Origin: Hydractinia symbiolongicarpus
Lineage: Eukaryota; Cnidaria; Hydrozoa; Anthoathecata; Hydractiniidae
Length of the DNA: 64,000 nt
Reading direction: 5' to 3'
Assembly: GCF_029227915.1 (NCBI RefSeq)
Contig: NC_079883.1
Span: 4,960,001-5,024,000, forward strand
Under the pieces are notes generated by a model. That model was not told the DNA's origin. It did not search any database and saw only the letters and a list, made by a program, of their open reading frames with translations. Shown piece after piece: positions 12,555-23,347 of this stretch (its first letter is position 1; each line of letters opens with the position of its first letter). Position numbers and translations under genes: made by a program.

Positions 12555-13670
12555 ATGCATATCGAAGCAGCTTTTGTCGTATCGATTAGTTTATCGATAT
12601 TGTTCTTAACGATATTTGGGTGGCTTGTTGCCTGTAAATCTTGGCGAGAACGCGACGGGATATTGTTATATGATGCATTTATCATTGACAGCTTGTTTAT
12701 GCTGTGCACAATTCTTTTGTTTACTGGCACAAAGGGCGAAAAAATATTTACAAACATGTATGTATTCCTTTCTTTGATATCAGGAGCAAACCGTTCTCTC
12801 ATTGCCATAAACAGGTACATCGTAATCACGTATCCACTTCACTATGAAACAATTCTTAGTCGCTTAAATTTGAAAAGATTAGTTATTTTACTTTGGGTAT
12901 CAACTTCAAATTTTGCTGTTTTATCGTGTCTGTTCAGCAACTCATGGTTGCCACCATCACGTGACCTCCATCTTATGTTTTTCGCGCCTTGGTTAAAAAC
13001 GGGAGTTCTTGTCGCGGTTGTTGTGATGCATGGTATATTTGTCATTTTTATTACCGTTATGGAGTTCTTGTCGTGGCGAACAGATATGGGGTTCCAAAAC
13101 AAAGTTTGTTCCATCATCATTGGGCGAATGAGAACACTGTTTTGGAATCCCTACCAATCATTTGATGTGCATGTGCAAGATGAACATGAAACACGAGATC
13201 GTAAGTGTATAGGAACTACCAGCATGATACTTCTCCTGTTGCGCATTATAATCATCGCAACATTTCTTGGTACGCTGTCACACTTTTTGATCACAGGCAC
13301 AGACGTGTTCAGGGAAGCCCACTTTAAAGTGATATGTCCATTGTCAAACATTTTAATGACGTTGAAGCCACTGATAACTATTTTCGAAAACGTAAAATCA
13401 GAAGATTCTAAGGCGCTAAAACACTCACTGATTCAAGTTTGCTGTAGAAAGAATCAACAAGTGGATGCGTCGTTGCGGTTAACTCAAGTGACGTCAGAGT
13501 TTCCAGATCCTAGTCTTCTTGGGTTTAGTCCAGAGTTCGGAAGGATGACTTCTGAACATCGGGAAGAGATTCTTCAGTTGAGGCGAGATTGTCTTGAGTT
13601 TAGAAGGAAAAAACAGCTTAGGTCATTTAAGCATTTGGAATGCCCTTTATCCATGGAAACAGTTCTTTAG
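12555..13670 (+). CDS. Rhodopsin-like (class A) GPCR, orphan
   Basis: A 371-residue single-exon frame with seven hydrophobic segments: roughly residues 5-27, 37-59, 66-90, 107-127, 145-170, 220-246 and 258-277. The third segment ends in SLIAINRYIVITYPLHY, a variant of the class-A DRY motif (here NRY) followed by the usual Pro-Leu. The C-terminal tail is long, charged and Leu/Arg-rich. Departures from the class are clear: no Cys at the top of segment three, no long N-terminus, and the seventh segment has LKPLITIF where NPxxY is expected. A splice acceptor (ctttag) lies just before the ATG and an in-frame stop precedes it, so an upstream exon with a longer N-terminus is possible. By family knowledge it would sit in the plasma membrane and signal through G proteins; the ligand cannot be inferred. 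It is intact and intronless, as many lineage-expanded cnidarian GPCRs are. Confidence 0.85.
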   Translation: MHIEAAFVVSISLSILFLTIFGWLVACKSWRERDGILLYDAFIIDSLFMLCTILLFTGTKGEKIFTNMYVFLSLISGANRSLIAINRYIVITYPLHYETILSRLNLKRLVILLWVSTSNFAVLSCLFSNSWLPPSRDLHLMFFAPWLKTGVLVAVVVMHGIFVIFITVMEFLSWRTDMGFQNKVCSIIIGRMRTLFWNPYQSFDVHVQDEHETRDRKCIGTTSMILLLLRIIIIATFLGTLSHFLITGTDVFREAHFKVICPLSNILMTLKPLITIFENVKSEDSKALKHSLIQVCCRKNQQVDASLRLTQVTSEFPDPSLLGFSPEFGRMTSEHREEILQLRRDCLEFRRKKQLRSFKHLECPLSMETVL

Positions 13671-15295
13671 GTATAATCTCGATCTGTGGATGATTTCTTT
13701 TTGAGAACATTTATTTTTGTAAATGTTTTAATGTTTTTAAATTTAAACTTTCCCAGTTAGTGGTAATAGGGGTGGAGAAAAATTTTTATTACGCCCAATA
13801 ACTTTTTTTTAAAAAGCTTTAACTTGATAGGTAAACATATACTATGTCTGTATACCTAAAACTAACTTTTTACAGGTGTTACAAAATACGGAGGATATTT
13901 TACTATAGGGCAGGTAAATCAAATGTACATTGAAGAAATACGTTTGTTTGCGGGGTTGAAGGCGTAACCACGCTAATTGCTCCATGAAAGGTGCCAATTT
14001 TAATGTAAATAGACTTTGTAAAAATATTTTCCTAAATAAGTTAGAACACTGAAAAGTTTACGAACTTTTTAACGTGCACAAAATTCATCCCTGACCACCC
14101 GTTAATGCCGCATGTTTTGTTTTTTTAATAGATTATACGGTTACATAATTTTGTTCACGAATTTGCGTTAGCTATATTATGCAGCTCTTTTTGTTCGAAT
14201 TGTTTTTTGTGATAAATAAAATATCGATATATGGAAGAAAATCTTTTTTCCTTCTTTTTCACGACATTTCGCGAGATCAAATAAACTCTACCGCTCTTCA
14301 AGTATCTAACGTCAATTGAATAGCTCTAACATTTTTTAATCCAACGGATTCACAAAACAATCACCTAATTTTCAACCATAAATCGATGTTTAAACTGAAT
14401 TACCGAATGTTTATGCTTTCCATCTAACTTGAGCAGATTTAGTGTTTCTACTGCTTAGAAATCTCTTTAGGTGTAATGTGACAATTGCTTTTCGGTAGTT
14501 ACCAGGTAGAAAATAAAAAAAGAAAGGAGAAAATATAACTTTTTTCTTATAAAAAAAACGTGTATACATTATGTGTAGAAAAAATATGTACAAACGTAGA
14601 AAACGTTGTTTATCTGTTACAGCCACAGTCTAAAATAAAGACAATTAAATAAGTCCAATTTAGAATAAAAGGTTTTTAAGAAATTTTTTAGCCTCAATTT
14701 AAAAAAATTAAGAAATATCCAAGACTCAAATTATTAATCAAACAATGTTTAACCAAATGATGTGAATTTAAGTTTTCCTCGTATTCAAAAGAGGAGATTG
14801 AAGCTATCTCCTAATTATTCTTTTTTTATTGAAATAATCTCAACTTTCAGGCTTTAGATATTAGCTATAACTTGAAACTACCTCTAAAAACCCCTACGAA
14901 ATCCTTATATTCGGGAAAGTATAATAACTTTCCTTAGGATCATCGTTAGATGTTGAAACTTAATCGTTCTGAGAACTTTGGTCACGTGGTTAATCTGATT
15001 ACCCAATTTTTTAGGATTTCGCTAAAAAAGTCGAGGAAAAACGGATTTTCGGGCAATTTTTGGCCTTTATTCGTGCGAACTATGTAAAAACCTGAAAATA
15101 TGTTAAATAACGTTTTTTTAACTGTCAGAAATTTTAAATATAATGTAAAAATTCGCTATAGAACGTAAAAAATTGAATTCTAAGGATTCAAAGAGCTCTG
15201 GGGACGAGAATGGAGAAAATCGGTATAGTTAAGGTGAGAAAAATTACGTATCTAAAAAAACTCATTTTACTATCCCCATTCGAAGAAAGCTTAGT
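13671..15295. other. Non-coding DNA downstream of the GPCR
   Basis: No exon recognised on either strand. An AATAAA at about 14215-14220 is a possible polyadenylation signal for the GPCR transcript, but it is some 550 bases from the stop. The rest is AT-rich spacer. Confidence 0.45.
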
Positions 15296-15342
15296 TCAAC
15301 CTTGTCCCACAGCATCTTGTGTATATTATGAGACAAGGTTGA
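15296..15342. repeat. Small inverted repeat, 11-bp arms
   Basis: The arms tcaaccttgtc (15296-15306) and gacaaggttga (15332-15342) are exact complements. The right arm runs straight into caacctcgatcccagg, the end motif of the CCTCG foldback family seen at 1482 and 3932, so this is probably another fragment of that repeat type. Confidence 0.55.
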
Positions 15343-15645
15343 GCAACCTCGATCCCAGGACTGAGAGATAAAAAGCCATGGAAACAAGAAGGTTAGAGGT
15401 TGAGTCAAGTTAACTAACCCTGGGGTGTTTTTGCGGAGCTAAGCGAGCGCGTATTATTTTTTTCTATTTTTAACTATACAGCGGGAGGAAATCAAATTTT
15501 TAAAAAATTTTTGACGAAGGTGTCACTTTTTTCAGTCGATAAGTCAAATCCCCTCAGTCTCGGTTATCCCAATTTTTTTTCTGCTTACTCTAACGCTCTG
15601 GGAACGAGGTCGCTATTTTTAAGAACACCGTCCCATTCGAAAATA

Positions 15646-15874
15646 TCTCTATAATAATAAGCCAGTTCCGTGTTTTTAAATTTTAGATTTTAAGAACTTT
15701 TTTGTTAAATTATGACTTATATACTTTCTTTTTATGCATTTTCAGATTATTTTTTTTAGTAAAAGGCATATTCAATATACTGAAATATTTGCTGATGTCA
15801 TCAAAATTCAAATAACAGAACTTTTCAATTGTTTTTCTGCCTAAGTGGATTTTTCCACGGGCCTAATCAACTAG
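15646..15874 (+). mobile_element. Helitron-like element, copy 1 of a tandem pair
   Basis: It starts with tctctataataataagccag after an A and ends with the hairpin gtggatttttccac, then a short spacer and CTAG (15871-15874). A 5' TC, a short hairpin a few bases before a 3' CTRR, no terminal inverted repeats and insertion between A and T are the structural marks of Helitrons. It has no coding capacity, so it is non-autonomous. Its CTAG end is followed directly by the TC start of copy 2, with no bases between. Confidence 0.7.
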
Positions 15875-16597
15875 TCTATATAATAATACGCCAGTTCCGT
15901 GTGTCTGTCTGTCACTTTTGCAAAGTGGATAAAATTTCTTTGATAAAGTCTATAAAACATCGTCTATAAATTTGTTCTGTAAATTACCAAACTTTGACGT
16001 TAAAGCAATATTGACGTCAAAGGAAAGTATATTAAGATTAGTGAAGCCATTACATTGCACTTTTAAATTTAAGGCTTAATAACTTGGAAACGGGTGGAAA
16101 TAACTGACGTCATCTCCTGTGTGAGTAACTAGGGACTACCTGGGACCAATTTGGGTAGGTTTTACAAACCTGGGTCACCGAATCCGTTTCGGAAGAGACG
16201 GGTTAATGACGTCATCAAAAACTTTTAAACCCTAATATCTCCTCATCTGTTTGTCGAAAGTACACGACCCTATACATTTTCTTGATCAGCGTTTCAAGAT
16301 CTATACGATGAAGGCAGCAGGTGTACAAATTTCTAAATAAAAATTTTGGGGGGGTTTGACTGACGTCATCAAAATTTTAAAACCCTTATATCTCATTAAC
16401 TGCTTATCAAAAAGACATGATCATATACATTTTCTTGGTCAGCGTTTAAATCTCTGCACAGTACAGGCAACGAATAAACTAAATTTCGCCAAAAATTTTT
16501 GTAATTGCACTGCTGATGTCAGCAAAAAATTTAAAACAACCTATTTTTCCATTGTCCTTCTGCCTAAGTGGATTTTTCCACGGGCCTTATCGACTAG
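15875..16597 (+). mobile_element. Helitron-like element, copy 2 of a tandem pair
   Basis: Begins TCTATATAATAATACGCCAG and ends with the same hairpin (gtggatttttccac, near 16568-16581) and CTAG at 16594-16597, followed by T. The interior carries its own direct duplication: a block starting gacgtcatcaaaa at about 16210 recurs at about 16362, including the phrases tatacattttcttg and tcagcgtt. Related copies in the opposite orientation lie at 50892-51295. Non-coding; transposition would need proteins from an autonomous partner not seen here. Confidence 0.7.
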
Positions 16598-17066
16598 TCA
16601 TTCAAATAAAACTGAAAAAACAAAAAAAAACTAAAAACTTGCGTTGTTCAGAGTTACGTAAGTTAAGAAGTTTGTGTTAGGTAGCAACAACAGCTCATGT
16701 GATGCGTCACAAAGAACAACAAATGATTGGAATTATATAGCATCATCTCAAAATAAATGTTAAATAAGGTTAGTAGTTTGAATAAAGTTTGATTAATCTT
16801 TGCACAGGCAACGTTAGCTAAAAGTTTTTTACACGAGCCGGAAAGATAGCTAGCTAGCTTTAAAATTTGATATACAGCTTTTTGTAATTTCTGATAAGTA
16901 TGAAATAACTAGATAAATGAATTGAGTTTTTTTACGATTTTCTTTCGACTTTTGTGATACGAATAAAACAGCGAAGATAAAAAAAAATCATCCTTACCCA
17001 GAAAAGCATATTGACTTGAACTTTTTCTGTAAACAATCGTCCGATCTTACTATTTCTTCTTTTGTG

Positions 17067-17090
17067 ACTCATAAATATATATTTATGAGT
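17067..17090. repeat. Perfect 24-bp palindrome
   Basis: actcataaatat and its exact complement meet without a loop. It lies just outside the DIRS-like element's first gene; it could be part of that element's terminal region, but this cannot be shown. Confidence 0.5.
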
Positions 17091-17354
17091 GTTTAAATGC
17101 ACACATATATAGATCTTCTTCCTACAGTACTCTGGTTTGTATTGCCCATAGTTAGTTCACCATTTACCTATGTGCTTTTTCTGGTCAGCAGCATATATTT
17201 TGGTCAGCAGTCTTGCTAGTATTTAAGCTGCAGTTGCCTCATGGTTTTCCTTTTCAGTTCTTGCAGTTTTTCTTATGCTTATGTCTGCTGCTTATTAATC
17301 CACTTATATCTAATCAATCATTTTGCAATCAAACCAATCTTTGGTTAAATAAAC

Positions 17355-18752
17355 ATGAATTTATCACCTATATGGATGCTGTTATACTTTATCTCACCTG
17401 CTCAAACGCCAGATGGCTCAGAAGATGAAGATTCAACTTCACAAACCTTCCAATCTGCTGCAAAGTCTGTCGCTCTTGAGGATTCGTCCACACTCAAAAA
17501 GAAACGTATCCCAAAATGTCCTGGTTGCAGGGAACTTCTGGCTCTACACGACTTTGGTAATCCCAGTCGTCACTGTCCAGGTCGTCGTTCTAGCGCTACC
17601 AACACTGTCACATCAGCTGCTTCAACACTTTCCTCAACTATCGCTAATAACCCAATGTCTTCAATCCAAAGATCTTTGCCTCTGCAGTCTCACCTAAACA
17701 ACTCAAACAAATCTTCTTCGCCGTCTCAGCTAGCTGCTCTTCGAAATCAGCTGGCTGTCTTAGAACAGGAAGAGCTATCCCTAAGGGAAAGTTTACAAAC
17801 AGAAGAGCAACACCTTCTCAATCAGATTGCTGCTCGACAATCAGAATTAGCTAGGCTTCGCTCCGCTTCTTCCAGAAATGCCCGTCCAGCACAAATTTTA
17901 AGCACTTCACCGTTGCAGCAAACTGTAAATCCAACCAATCGTGTCAAAGACAATCTCCGCCCTTCACCTCTTGACGTACAACCGCCATCTTGTTTTGCTT
18001 CCTTGCTTGCTCCGCAACATTCCGCCAATTTGTTGACCAATCGCACTGTATCGTCACAACAACAAACACGCTCCCTATCGGATGTTTTTCGCCAGCAAGA
18101 AGACCGTAGTTCAGAATTGTTTCTGCGCCCTGCACTTCCTTCCAACACTGGAAATCGTAAGCCACTTCGTATTGTCGATTTTGTGTCTCGTCTTCGTCCT
18201 GTGAAGCAGGAGAAGGTTATTTCTACTGATCCTGGTTCGCAAACTACGCTAATGTTGGCCATTGGAAATAAGAAGCCAAGACTGGAATCTCTTTCCATGG
18301 AACAATATAACATAGCTAATTTCAGAATTTTTTATGAATTATTGTCTTCTGCCAGATTGCCAACCTCGTCCGATTTACGTGACTATTTGTCTTATTCCAT
18401 TAAGATCTTAGAGTTGGCTAGAAAGTATGACGATGAATATCGAATTCTTCAGCACACTTATGGCTATCCATGGAGCTTTGACAATAGCCATTTGCATGAA
18501 GTGATGCTTATACCTCGTTGGGCCTCCCCTCCTGTCTCTAACGCTTCCAGTACCTTAAGTAAGGGAAATTCAGGTTCACCTGCCTCAGAATCGTCTTCAG
18601 GGTTTCCTACACATACTTCTTCCGGTGTGGAAATATGTCGTAATTTTAACCGCCAAAAAGGTTGCCAGGAAACAGAATGTAAATTCACCCACGTCTGGTA
18701 ATCAGGCTTGTGGCAAACCTCATTCTGGACAAAACCACAATTCTGACAACTG
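17355..18752 (+). pseudogene. Gag-like protein of the DIRS/Ngaro element
   Basis: A frame of 448 codons runs to 18701. It has a Cys-rich stretch near residues 50-75 (CPGC ... HCPG), a Gln/Glu/Leu-rich probable coiled coil at about residues 130-168, a Ser/Pro/Thr-rich middle, and at the C-terminus a CCCH-type finger, CRNFNRQKGCQETECKFTH. Just after that finger the reading shifts by one base near 18695: the next frame continues with a second Cys/His cluster (CGKPH) until a TGA at 18750-18752. Gag proteins of this class bind the element RNA through such fingers. The start used here (the ATG at 17355) is uncertain because the first 20 residues look unlike the rest. Confidence 0.7.
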
Positions 18753-20240
18753 ACTACCCTCAGAATTTCGCACTCCTTTTAATGTTGACTTATGGACCAA
18801 TGAACTGGCTGAAGACCCAGATCGTGACTTCCTCCTTAATGGAATTCACTGTGGTTTTCAGCTTCTTCCTAAGGACTCTGATTTATTGCCTGCCGAAATG
18901 AATAACTACTTTTCTGTTACCAATCCTACAGCTCATATGAAAGTAGAAGCTACTCTGCTGGATGAACTCAAAACTGGTAACTATATTCTTACTCAATGTA
19001 AACCTACCATTGTCAGTGCTCTTGGGGCTGTCCGCAAACCTGACTCTGACGAGTTACGCATTATACATGACTGTTCCATGCCAGTTGGAAAGGGTGTCAA
19101 TACGTACATTGATATTGAAAAACAAAAATTTCAAACTATCTATGATGCCTGTGCTATGATCAAACAGGGATATTTTATGGCCAAGGTTGATCTACTCCAT
19201 GCATATCGGTCAGTACCTGTTCATCCATCAAACTATGCTGTGCTTGGTCTAAAATGGCGGTTTTCTGGAAGCACTCGATACTCATATCTTGTCGATACTC
19301 GACTTCCTTTTGGAGGTCGAAGTGCTCCTGGAATATTTCATCGCCTTACACAATCTGTTTGTCGTATGATGCTAAGACGAGGTTTTACTCTCGTTATTAT
19401 CTACCTAGATGATTTTCTTGTTATTGGCCGAACACAGACTGAATGTTATGAGGCCTATAACACACTCTGTAAATTACTTGTTGCACTAGGGTTTCACCTT
19501 AGCCCTGCTAAGTTGGTTCCTAACTTACTTTTCTTGGAATTCTGCTTGACACTGTGTCACTTACCCTTTCTCTTTCACCTACTAAACTGGATGCATTAAG
19601 GGAAGTAGTGTCACATTTTTTAACCAAGCAGAGAGCCTCTAAGAAAGAGTTGCAACGTCTTGCTGGTCGCCTAAATTGGGCTTGTGAAGTCGTGTATGGT
19701 GGTAGAACGTTCTTGAGACGTGTCCTGAATCTGATGAACACCTTGTCTTCCCCTGCCTCGAAGTGTCGCTTGACGCTCGAATTTCACAGGGATATAGCTT
19801 GGTGGGATAAGTTCTTGGGTGTGTTTAATGGACAATACGATTTCTATGACCAAAGACCTATTACCAGTCTGCAAACTGATGCTTGCTCTGAGGCTGTTGG
19901 TGCCTTTTTTGAGGGTGATTGGTTCTATTCTCATCTATGGGTAGACCATTCCCCTCTTGCTTCTTTGCATATTAATTTTAAGGAACCCTGTGTGTAGTTC
20001 TTTCTGCTATTTGCTGGGCTCCCACTTGGAAGAACAAAACTATTCATGTCTTCTGCGATAATACTGCTGCTGTTGCTATGCTTAATAAAGGAACTACCCA
20101 TCACCCTGTTATGATGGACTATTTACGTCAGTTGTTTTGGTTATCGGCTACCTTCAATTTTCGTTTGAAGGCTTTCCATGTAGCTGGTGCTCAGAATTTC
20201 CTTGCTGACAATATATCACGTCTTCATTCAAAACAACACT
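18753..20240 (+). pseudogene. Reverse transcriptase-RNase H of the DIRS/Ngaro element
   Basis: The RT domain occupies about 18780-19530. Visible motifs are RIIHDCSMP, the palm Asp in AKVDLLHAYRSVPVH, LPFGGRSAPGIF, and the catalytic YLDDFLVIG at about 19410. RNase H follows: RLAGRLNWACEVVYGG, an Asp in LQTDACSEAVGA, and after a break CDNTAAVAMLNKG and a C-terminal DNISRLHS. The frame shifts by one base near 19525, between RT and RNase H, and again near 19990 within RNase H. The frame is open upstream of 18886 back to about 18753, just after the TGA that ends gag. In an active element it would copy the RNA into cDNA; this copy cannot make a full protein. Confidence 0.8.
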
Positions 20241-20379
20241 TATTATCATTTTTGCATTTTTTGCAGCTCAGCTCACTGACTTCAGTCTGTGATTTGGTTG
20301 GCATCAATCATATGTCTGCCTATTCTTATTATTTTCTCATTGGTAAGTATACCATCTGTGGTAGCTAATTTTTGTATTC

Positions 20380-21346
20380 TCCTTCCTCTAGAGTTGCCCC
20401 CCTTCGTTCCAGAGTTGGTGCACGACGTTGTCCTTTTTCGGCAGGCCACCTATGCTGAGAATACAAAAAAGAGCTATCGCACGCATCGCAAGGCTTATGA
20501 ATGTTTTTGTAGCCAGATGTCTTCGCCACTTGTGCCTGCCTCCACAGATTTTTTATGCCTATATATTGCCCATTTGGCTAGGTTTTTACTACCACAATCA
20601 GTTTGTAGGTATCTAAATTTTGTTGGCCTTCTACATCTTGAGATGGGATATGCTAATCCTCTAACCAACATGAAGCGTATGCTTGGTGTTCCGGCCAAGC
20701 CACGTCTTCCTATTACCACTGCTCTTCTTTTTGGTATTCGTTCTCGCCTTAACCTAAATTGTATCTTTCATGCTTCATTTTGGGCTGTTTGTTTAGTTTC
20801 ATTTTTTGGTCTGTTTCATAAGTCACATTTATTGCCGGCATCTTCTACGATATTTAATCCGCTCAAACAACTAGTTCGGTCTGATTTTACTTTTCATGAT
20901 GACCATATTCTCGTTCTAGTTAGATGGAGTAAGACTATCCAACTGGGACAGCGCAGAATTACTGTTCCACTGGTGGCTATTCCTTCTTCTCCTCTTTGTC
21001 CAGTTCGGGCTATTTTGCATGCTTTTTCTCTCACTCCAGGTGTTCTACCTGATGCTCCAGCCTTTTGTTGGCGCAAATCCTCGATGCTACCCAACACTCT
21101 ATTGACATATCGGACTTTCATGTCCGTTATGAAAAAAGTGTTGACAGATTTAGGGTGTTCTACCTCCCAATATGGTACCCACTCGTTTCGCCGTGGGGGG
21201 GCACCTTCGCTTTAGAGGCAGGTGTTCCCCTGGATGTCATATCCTTATTGGAGGACTGGAAATCTGATAGTATGTTTCTTTACCTTCACATGCCCCTTGC
21301 TCAGCGGTTTTCTGCCCAACGACTTATGGCATCACACCTTGGATGA
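20380..21346 (+). pseudogene. Tyrosine recombinase of the DIRS/Ngaro element
   Basis: N-terminal SAM-like helices (RQATYAENTKKSYRTHRKAY and on) precede the catalytic core. Box II is intact as HSFRRGG at about 21180. The box I Arg, expected in an FFGLFRKS-type motif, is His here (FGLFHKSHLL, near 20815), a change explained by one G-to-A step at a CpG. A G-run at about 21196 then breaks the frame; the other frame carries the rest, with the nucleophile Tyr in LYLHMPL at about 21285. These enzymes integrate a circular cDNA. With the Arg lost and the frame broken, this copy is dead. Confidence 0.8.
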
Positions 21347-21459
21347 CATATTTTATTTTCTACTACTACTTGGGATTTGGACTCTATGTTTTCACATATT
21401 TTACGTTGTAAGCTATGCTATGTATATATATATTTTGTTCACGCTTATTAATATTATAT

Positions 21460-22185
21460 AGAGATGTGTGATTACCTTGGCTTTGTTGTTGCTTATATCA
21501 TATATGTGTTCTACTTTTATTTCATGCTTGTATATATTTTCAGTTATTACTATATATAAATGTTTTGTAACCTTTGTCCTATCTACAGCAATAGAACTGT
21601 ACTCTACAATGATGAGTTTTTATGTGTGAGTTTAAGTACCTATTTTACAGATTGCACAACCTGAACAAAACGGTGAACTTTGTTTTGGAAAAGAATAGTC
21701 CACGTAAAATTTTTTTAACTGCAACATCAGGTGTTAGGAAAGGAACTTTATTTTTGTTATTGTAAAATTTAAACACATCCTTTTTGTATGTTTATTCAGT
21801 TTTTTTATAAATTAACTCGGATAATGAAAGATTCAAACTGTAAAAAAATAATGATGTTGTTTTTACTGTTTGTACAACAAGAAAAAAGCTCCTAATCCCA
21901 AAAGAAATATAAGGGAGTCAAAATAAACCGGGAGAGTTATTATTGCCTAGAAAATGTTGACTCTAGGGGGCAACAATTTACTAGTTTATTGTGACTGGGG
22001 AGTCATTATTTAGGGGAGTTAAAAATTCCGGTGACATTATCCGTATTACCCGCCTAAGCGATTGGGGTGTCACAATTGCTAAACTGTTCCTTGTTGCTGA
22101 ATGACGTAATCCATCGTACATATTACGGTTAAATTGGAAACAGCCTAAACTTGTTAAAATTTATGAACAAGTCAGGTATTTTGGT
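21460..22185. other. Non-coding DNA after the DIRS element
   Basis: No exon recognised. It may include the untranslated 3' part of the DIRS-like element. The missing 5' exon(s) of the gene at 23348 could lie in this area or further left, but I found no splice-consistent candidate. Confidence 0.4.
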
Positions 22186-22187
22186 GA

Positions 22188-22497
22188 GTTTAAAATTCGT
22201 AAAAATATCACTGGTCATCAATCAGTTTAATAAAATTAGAATATAGATGTAATACTTTTTCCGACTTACGGGTACATTTGACAGTGATTGATGTTTCACA
22301 ACAGCTTAAGCATACAAAAGCCTGTAATATCCGTTCATTACGAAAAGGAAAAGACGTTTATTTTGGTAAATGAGATGAAATTTAAGTTGGGACCTGCAAA
22401 TAAAGTTTAAAATTCTTAAAAATATCACTGGTCATCAATCAGTTTAATAAAATTAGAATATAGATGTAATACTTTTTCCGACTTACGGGTACATTTG
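22188..22497. repeat. Two near-identical 93-bp direct repeats, 217 bp apart
   Basis: The segment beginning gtttaaaattc and ending cttacgggtacatttg occurs at 22188-22280 and 22405-22497 with a single visible mismatch. The flanks also show weaker similarity (an attgatgtttc/atttatgtttcc tail). The near identity suggests a recent local duplication. Confidence 0.8.
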
Positions 22498-22499
22498 CT

Positions 22500-23321
<822 letters not shown>

Positions 23322-23347
23322 GCATATTTATTATTTTATTGTTTCAG

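Larger units (their letters stand above)
17100..21450 (+). mobile_element. DIRS/Ngaro-type YR retrotransposon, decayed
   Basis: Gene order is gag-like protein, reverse transcriptase plus RNase H, then tyrosine recombinase, all on the plus strand, which defines the DIRS order (tyrosine-recombinase retrotransposons). Neither long terminal repeats nor a DDE integrase was seen. The copy carries at least four frame breaks (near 18695, 19525, 19990 and 21200) and one loss of a catalytic residue, so it cannot move by itself. The ends are approximate: I could not identify split direct repeats or inverted terminal repeats with confidence, so whether it belongs to DIRS or Ngaro is open. It uses CpG-containing codons some of which look deaminated. 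Confidence 0.8.

Noticed and set aside
17822-18313. Minus-strand 163-codon frame
   Set aside because: Antisense of the gag-like gene, whose coding sense is supported by its zinc finger and by the RT downstream.
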